Positions 57,375 to 64,000 of a stretch of DNA of 64,000 nucleotides are shown here, piece by piece. How positions within the stretch are numbered: position 1 is the first letter of the stretch; the number at the start of each line of letters is the position of its first letter. This stretch comes from Arachnopeziza araneosa (Eukaryota > Ascomycota > Leotiomycetes > Helotiales > Arachnopezizaceae). The position numbers and the translations under genes are program-made. The notes below the pieces were generated by a model. The model did not search any database. It saw nothing but the letters and a program-made list of their open reading frames with translations, and had not been told where the DNA came from. The stretch covers positions 124,001 to 188,000 of the forward strand of contig QYAI01000020.1 of NCBI GenBank assembly GCA_003988855.1, given 5' to 3'.

Positions 57375-59891
57375 ATGAGCAAGCGGCTCAACGGTGGTGG
57401 AGTAGTGGGTGAAGAATTGGATGAACGCGCTGCGAAACGAAGAAAGCTCCCAATTGTAAGTGCTTAAGTAGTCGTCATTTACGTTCCGCAAGTTGGCGCA
57501 TGAAATTCGCGATGCGACATACACTTGTTGTTCCTTTGATCGATGGTCGCAGGGGACTCGAAGCCGCACGCCGCAGCTTCAGGAGACTGGACCATCATCA
57601 TTCATGACTTGACCAAGACAACAAGGCTGACAGTTCACAGGACCAGAACAGTACTCTCGAGGAAACTGCCGAAACAACTACGCAACGCGGCTTGGAGCTC
57701 TTGGAGACGGTCAAGAAGACTGCCGATAAAAAGTACGTTGCTCCTATGATTTCCATTTCCTCGACAACTATACCATCTCCAAAATATTCGTGCGCCGCGC
57801 AAGTTCAAGAATCTACTATTCACGAACCATCCCCACTGCAAAGCCTGCACTGGATATTTTTCTAGTTCCCCTATTCTTCCAGCCTCTTCTCACACGGTCA
57901 ATTTCTTGGACTAACTCTGTTCTTTAGTGGTCGACTCGTTGCTAAGGATTTCCTTACACTTCCCAGCAAACGCCAGCTACCGGATTATTATGAGTTCACG
58001 AAGATGCCGATTGCTTTGGACACGATTGAAAGTAAGCTGAGGAACCGCGACTTCCTAAATCTGTCATCCCTCGAAAGTTACTTCAAACGAATGGTCACCA
58101 ATGCGAAAGAGTACAACCAGAAGGGTTCATTAATACATGAGGACGCTGAGCGCTTGAGGAAGGCCATTAGCAACTATATGACCAAGCACAACCCCGCATA
58201 CAAGACTCCTGGCTACGTTGCTTATCCGACCCCGTTACCAGGAGAAGGAGAGGATGACGCCAGTGAGGAGGATGCAGAAGGCGAAGAGGACTCTGAGCAA
58301 GAAGAGGATACCAAACTCAAAGGGAAGCGGGGTCGACCGACTAAAATCCAAGTGCCTGTCCAGAGATCGAGCGCAACTCCGGCAGCAACAGACTCAAACT
58401 ATGTTGGAGTCGGCTTCGAAGGCCTTACTTTCCAGCAGGCCCAGGAGAAAATTGTGAATGGCCTGATAGAGAAGAAGGAATTTGAAGAGTTAGTATTTGT
58501 CACACTGTTTTCCACGTTTGCTAACTCTGATCTGCAGTGACGATTTCGCTGAATTCGAACCATTTATCGTGCTGCCGTCTCGTAAAGATTATAAAGACTA
58601 CTATGAAATCATTCCTCATCCTGTAGCCCTAAAGGATGTACAGAAGTTAGTAAAAGGCGTTAGAGGTAAAGCTGCTGCAACTGGTATCTCCGAACTCAAA
58701 TCTTGGGCAGCATTTGAAGAGGAAGTTAGCTACATCTGGAAGAATGCCTTTCATTACAATGAAGACAACAGTGATTTCTTCAAGCTTGCTAAGGAATTCC
58801 AAGTAGGTCAAGCTGTCCATTATCTCTCATATCTGTCTAACTCTCGATAGAAATACTTTACCAAGGTTTTCGGTCAAGCAAAGGCTACGGTTTCTGAACC
58901 AACGAGCACGAAGATTAAATTGAGAGTGCCTGAGCCAACCAAGATCACCCTCAAATTTGGCGGGAAGCCGAGTCCTGCAGATTCTCCTGCTCCTCAAATT
59001 GCCCCGCAAGCTACAACTCAGGCAAATGCAACAAACGGAACCGTCACAAATGGAACTGCCCGCCGCAACCCCTTTATCAATCAGCAGTCATCTTCGACTC
59101 CAATTCCTACTGATTTGCTTGAACGCGCCGCAAGTATGTCAGGATCAGCAGCTTCTCCTACACCTTCAAACGTTGCCCCTGTCAAGAATGAGGATGCTCG
59201 AAATTCCCCAGCTATCTCAACCACCTACAATGGATATCGTGCACCAAGCCAGTCAGTTTCAACACCCGGTCTTTCTGTAAGCGGTATGCCTCCGCCGACA
59301 ACCCCTGCTTTGCCAAATTCATATTCTCAAAGCGGCTATGCGCAGTCTTTTCACCCTCAGCCTCAACAGACAGCCCCAAGTCCTGCCTTTGATTCCAAGT
59401 GGAGACAACCTGGGAAAGGTAAGCTTATCCCATCTCTTATGAATATACTGCTAATTTGTGAAGATGCTTCGGATGCGTTGATCACTAATCTGAGTCTCGC
59501 AACTCACCCTGGACTCAATATTTCCCGTCACTTCCGCCTTGATATTCCACCATCTGCTACTCTAGCTCAGCAGTCCATCACCGTTAACCTCCCATCCACG
59601 CATTACTACCTCCAGATCAAGCCAACTATCGCTGATTCTCTCTACAACGAGAAGCGACAGCATAAACTTTTTGTTACCTCTGGAATTCAACGGCTTCCAG
59701 CCATGCCTCTTATTCCCGGTCATCCTGTTGATCAGCGCCATCCACTCTTTGACGTTCGTCTCTTGCCTGGTGTCAATAAGATTGATATTGAATTGATTGC
59801 GGCCTTGCCCAAAAGTTCATCAAAGGCGGCAAATGGGCAAGATGTGGAATTGGAGAAGATAACCATTTTTGCCAATCTGTTACGAGCTTGA
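57375..59891 (+). CDS. rsc4: RSC complex subunit Rsc4, tandem bromodomain protein, with an apparent 1-nt frameshift
   Basis: Exons: 57375-57455, 57553-57732, 57928-58488, 58538-58802, 58851-59418 and 59464-59891. Two bromodomains are visible: one around residues 70-165 (LPSKRQLPDYYEFTKMPIAL) and one around 255-375 (LPSRKDYKDYYEIIPHPVAL and FHYNEDNSDFFKLAKEF). An acidic Glu/Asp stretch separates them. The conserved Rsc4 C-terminus (LPSTHYYLQIKP...FDVRLLPGVNKIDIEL) ends the protein. It is a nuclear chromatin-remodelling subunit that reads acetylated histone H3. In exon 2 the frame breaks at ATGACTTGACC (57604-57614): one T too many for MTDQDN. Either this is a sequence error or mutation, or the first intron runs to 57640 (acceptor CACAG), which keeps frame and gives 664 aa. 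The 45-nt intron at 59419-59463 is in frame and could be retained. Confidence 0.88.
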
Positions 59892-60494
59892 GCTGGGTTA
59901 TTGTATGATTTTACTAAAGGAATGGCAAGCATGCCTGGCGTTACTTCAATGAAGGAAGACTAAATCGCAATGAGGGTGGGATATTTGGTCGTCTTTGTAC
60001 AGTACTATGGAGCTCACTCATGAAGCACGATGCAAGAACTGTCACGTAGTTGAATTTACAGATTCAATCATAAGACCAATAAGGTAGCAGATTGTACCCA
60101 TATTCTTTGACTAATTATAAGCTTCCTATTCATAAACTAAGTTGTTTTTACTACTCGACAGGCGGGCTGCCTACCATCATAACCACGTTCGTGGTTCACT
60201 GTAAGTTGACATTCTCGAATGACTTTTTTAACACATGAAATAACGATTTTAAAGAGCATAAGATCTTGTTCATGCTAAGTTCTTAAACTCTTCTTTGGAA
60301 AATATTTTAAATGGCGAAATTGATGCTGGATATTTAATGTTGCGTTGTTGCCTTGGTTCCTAGGCATGGTCGGTAAATCGCCAGGCGCTAACCGATTTTT
60401 TAGTTCCACACTCTGGGCAAAAAAGTTCGAGATATTTCCACCTCTCCCCGCCATTATCAACCTCCTCCATTTTCACTCAACAACTCAATAAATC
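59892..60494. other. Intergenic; rsc4 3' end and ssb promoter
   Basis: 603 nt without ORFs. The last 40 nt before 60495 (CAACCTCC..., ACTCAACAACTCAATAAATC) are a typical A/C-rich fungal leader. Confidence 0.5.
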
Positions 60495-63400
60495 ATGGCT
60501 GATGAGGTTTACGACGGTGCGATCGGTATCGATCTTGGTAAGTCTGATCATTTAATTTCAAGGATACTCTGAGAACCTTGTTTTATACACGCTGTCGCTG
60601 CTCACCTGCGACTTTACTTTCAAATGCTAACTTTTTTTCAATGTTAGGCACCACATACTCCTGCGGTATGATATTTATTGTCCCTCCTTAAGTCGCAATT
60701 TCGACTGCGACTCTACAGTATATTGATATTCTATAGTTGCCAACTATGAGGGAACCAATGTTGAGATCATTGCCAACGAACAAGGGTAACTTTCCTCGCC
60801 CTTCCAAGTGTAATACAGGAAGGCAACAGCTAATCCCAATCGTCAAGCTCGTTCACATCGCCCAGTTTTGTTTCGTTTACGGACAAAGAACGTCTGATTG
60901 GAGAATCCGCAAAGAACCAGGCTGCGATGAACCCAAGGAACACCGTCTTCGACATCAAGTAAGTTACCTACCAAGAACATGAACAATCTTTAATCATGTT
61001 AGGCGATTGATCGGACGCCGTTTCGATGACCCTACTGTCAAGAAAGATATCGAATCTTGGCCATTCAAGGTTGTCGACTCTGATGGAAGCCCTATGGTCG
61101 AGGTCGAGTATCTTGGAGAAACTAAGACTTTCTCGCCCCAAGAAATCTCATCTATGGTTTTGACCAAGGTAAGCCTACGCAGAAAATCCATTGTACCTGC
61201 TAATACTAATTTTCAATTCTTCCAGATGAAGGAAATCGCCGAAGTCAAATTGGGCAAGAAGGTTACCAAGGCTGTGATCACTGTCCCAGCTTACTTCAAC
61301 GACAACCAACGTCAAGCCACCAAGGATGCTGGTGCCATTGCTGGCCTCAACGTTCTTCGTATTATCAACGAGCCTACTGCCGCCGCTATCGCATATGGTC
61401 TCGGTGCTGGAAAGTCAAACAAGGAGCGTAATGTTCTGATCTACGATCTTGGTGGTGGAACTTTCGATGTGTCTCTCCTCAACATCCAAGGAGGTGTCTT
61501 CACTGTCAAGGCTACTGCTGGTGATACTCACTTGGGAGGCCAGGATTTCGATACAAACTTGCTTGATCATTTCAAGAAGGAGTTCCAACGCAAGACCAAA
61601 AAAGGCGAGTAGAGTCAAACTCTTGTTGTTTTTCTTCTTGTCACTGTACGAATTTTCATTATGGTCGGTCTCAAGGTTTATCGGGGGGAGGCACTTGCCT
61701 CGTAGGCAAAATTTGGATAGTACCCAGAGGTTCCTTTCACGACAAAGACGCAAAGGCAGCTCAGAGGTTTCACTGGGCTATCTGCAATGTCTCAGGCTGA
61801 AATGCTCACGATATGAAGCGTCATGATGCCACACACGTCTCTTCAAGAAGGTGGCGGTGTCGAGCTCACGCTCGATATTATTCACTTTTCGATTTTTTCC
61901 TTCTTGGCCAAATCATTATCAGCATTCAGCTTTTACTAACTATTTCATCACTAGACATGTCCAACGATCCCCGTGCTCTACGACGTCTCCGTACCGCTTG
62001 CGAACGTGCTAAGAGAACTCTTTCTAATGGTGCCCAAACTACTATTGAGATCGATTCCCTCTTTGATGGCGAAGACTTCAATGCTCAAATCACCCGCGCT
62101 CGTTTCGAGGATTTGAACTCTAAGGCCTTCAACGGTACCTTGGACCCTGTCGCTCAGGTCCTCAAGGATGCAAATATCGATAAAAGCAAGGTTGATGAAA
62201 TTGTATTAGTTGGTGGTTCTACTCGTATCCCACGGATCCAAAAGCTTCTCAGCGATTTCTTCGATGGCAAGAAGCTCGAGAAGTCCATCAACCCCGATGA
62301 GGCCGTTGCCTACGGTGCCGCTGTTCAAGCTGGTATTCTTTCTGGAAAAGCCACTTCAGCTGAAACTGCTGATCTTTTGTTGTTGGATGTTGTTCCTCTT
62401 TCTTTGGGTGTTGCAATGGAGGGAAACATCTTTGCTCCCGTTGTTCCCCGTGGGAACACAGTGCCAACTATCAAGAAGGTAGGAAGAATCCCAATTTTGT
62501 TACTCCACGGCTTGTTTTTCTATTTCTTTGGCTGCTCGTTTCGATATCAAATCGAACTTTCAGCATTCCCCTCCCTGTGCAAATGTCGACTTGAACTTTC
62601 AGCATTCTCAAACAGTCATTTAGTTTGCTGCTTGTTTCAATGTCACTTGGAACTTTCGACATTCTCGAACTACTGCTACTTATTCAATGTTAATTCATAC
62701 TTTTGACATTCTCGAACTGTTGCTACTTGTTTCAATGTTAACTTCAACTATCAACATTTATAAACTGTTATCTGTTATTGTGTTTTTTCAATGTTAATTT
62801 TAACTTTCGACATTCATGGACTGTTATCTGTTATTTTGTTTTTTCAACGTTATTTTCAATTTTCAACTTTCAACTTTCATAAATTGTTATCTGCTATTTT
62901 GCTTGTTTCAATGTCAATTTAAATTCTCGACATTCTCGAACTACCATCATACTTGAACATTTGCTAACATATCAAAAGCGAACCTTTACGACTGTTGCGG
63001 ATGTAAAAATCCCTTCTTCTCTCCTCTTTGAAAATCCTCGCTAACAGTTAGCAGAACCAACAAACCGTCCAATTTCCCGTCTTCCAGGGTGAGCGTGTCA
63101 ACTGCGAGGACAACACATCTCTCGGAGAATTCACCCTTGCTCCTATTGTAAGTTTAACCTTCTTCTTATCATGCAGAGCACAAGCTGATAATGACTAGCC
63201 CCCAATGAAGGCTGGTGACGCTGTTCTTGAGGTCGTATTCGAGGTCGATGTCAATGGTATCCTCAAGGTTACTGCTACCGAGAAGACCTCTGGCCGTAGT
63301 GCTAACATCACCATCTCTAACTCCGTTGGCAAGCTGTCCTCGAGTGAAATTGAGACTATGATTAACGGTAAGTGATTGGTTTGTTGACATTATCATGTGA

Positions 63401-63684
63401 CTAAACTTTCCACAGATGCCGAGAAATTCAAGAACTCCGATGAGGCCTTCAGCAAGAAGTTCGAGGCTAGACAACAATTGGAATCTTATATCTCGAGAGT
63501 TGAAGAGATTGTTTCCGACCCCACGATGTCTCTCAAGCTCAAGCGTGGAAACAAGGACAAGATCGAGGCCGCTCTTAGCGATGCTATGGGTCAACTCGAG
63601 ATTGAAGATTCGACTTCCGATGATCTGAAGAAGAAGGAGTTAGCATTGAAGCGTGCTGTCACAAAAGCAATGGCTAGCAGATAA
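60495..63684 (+). CDS. ssb1: Ribosome-associated Hsp70 chaperone Ssb, about 614 aa
   Basis: Eleven exons: 60495-60537, 60648-60665, 60737-60785, 60848-60958, 61003-61168, 61226-61604, 61955-62478, 62979-63002, 63055-63147, 63199-63367 and 63416-63684; 615 codons. Hsp70 signatures are GIDLGTTYSC, IYDLGGGTFDVSLL and VLVGGSTRIPRIQKLL. The Ssb type is shown by the start MADEVYDGAIGIDLG and by KRTLSNGAQTTIEIDSLFDG, with no EEVD end. Ssb binds nascent chains at the ribosome with the RAC cochaperones. Exons of 18 and 24 nt are unusually small. The 350-nt intron 61605-61954 needs a GC donor (AAAAAG|GCGAGT) and has a perfect TACTAAC branch site. The 500-nt intron 62479-62978 is filled by a tandem repeat. 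Confidence 0.95.
62560..62965 (+). repeat. Intronic minisatellite in ssb, about six to seven units
   Basis: Units of about 46-63 nt recur through the 500-nt intron. The core has TTTCAATGTTAATTTxAACT, then TTCGACATTCTCGAACT and a TTATCTGxTATTTTG stretch. Units begin near 62636, 62682, 62727, 62786, 62844 and 62908, and more diverged text precedes them. The repeats are coding-strand T-rich and do not disturb the splice sites. Confidence 0.7.
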
Positions 63685-64000
63685 TTGAATTGTGAAAGTG
63701 GAGATTGATACATGATTTTATGGCATGGATTGGCTCATTTGAAGATTTTTCTGGCTCTTCGAATCGGAGTCATAAAAAGTCCACTTGCGAAATTAGGGGG
63801 TCTTTCGATTGATTTCCTACGAGCATAAAGCGGCTTGTAGAACAGGATTAATGAACCAAAAAAATCCAATACGGTCCTGAAATTGATATCCAGGTGACTT
63901 ATTTGACATGAACTACTGCCTACCAGAATCTGCTGAAAAAACACACTTGTTTATATCGAGAATAGACAAGTACAAGAACCTTTGCGTGACTACCGACTAT
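63685..64000. other. Downstream of ssb, right window edge
   Basis: The last 316 nt hold the presumed ssb 3' UTR. No ORF of coding quality. Nothing else seen before the edge. Confidence 0.5.

Noticed and set aside
61605..61954. Box C/D snoRNA in the long ssb intron
   Set aside because: A near C-box (ATGATGC) occurs at about 61824, but no D box follows at suitable distance and flanking stem pairing was not found.

Overview
The window is from a filamentous ascomycete (Pezizomycotina). Genes are intron-rich, with short GT-AG introns (mostly 45-80 nt) and TACTAAC-like branch sites. They include a fungal Sin3, Rsc4, a Gas/Gel-type GH72 enzyme, an RTA1 family protein, a fumarate reductase fused to cytochrome b5, and a CBM1-bearing GH5 cellulase. 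Gene content and protein style suggest a member of the Leotiomycetes (Helotiales-like); that placement is inference. The window cuts into a gene on the left, and the last gene (ssb) ends about 300 nt before the right edge. All gene models below were spliced by hand from reading frames and splice sites.

Layout. 1-12 kb: a PARP-like protein (left-truncated), a convergent multi-pass membrane protein overlapping it tail to tail, then a divergent pair made of a coiled-coil protein and an Hsp70-like ATPase, an interrupted ORF and a small predicted acylated MGCG protein. 12-24 kb: a Cdc1/Ted1-type ER phosphoesterase, an unknown membrane protein, the Sin3 corepressor scaffold and a secreted fasciclin protein. 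24-28 kb: an AT-rich, gene-poor stretch with only ORF fragments, then a small unknown gene. 29-37 kb: fumarate reductase-cytochrome b5, a 3.5-kb gene-free region full of simple repeats, and an MFS hexose transporter or sensor. 39-44 kb: two extracellular carbohydrate enzymes (GH72 beta-1,3-glucanosyltransferase, GH5 endoglucanase with a C-terminal CBM1) flanking a palindromic repeat element. 44-51 kb: an RTA1 protein divergent from a 2,2-dialkylglycine decarboxylase, then a carboxylesterase-fold protein lacking the catalytic Ser and His. 51-53 kb: a decayed Zn2Cys6 transcription factor. 53-64 kb: housekeeping genes ero1, cks1, rsc4 and ssb.

How the genes relate. The window does not look like one biosynthetic cluster. 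Two themes recur: ER and protein folding (Cdc1/Ted1, Ero1, Ssb, Hsp70-like) and cell wall or plant polymer processing (GH72, GH5, FAS1). Chromatin and cell cycle are represented by Sin3, Rsc4 and Cks1. The parts least explained by known families are the Hsp70-like/coiled-coil divergent pair, the dead esterase, the inverted-repeat element at 41.0-41.6 kb and the dialkylglycine decarboxylase locus. I did not find a clearly new multi-gene system; the divergent pair is the best candidate.
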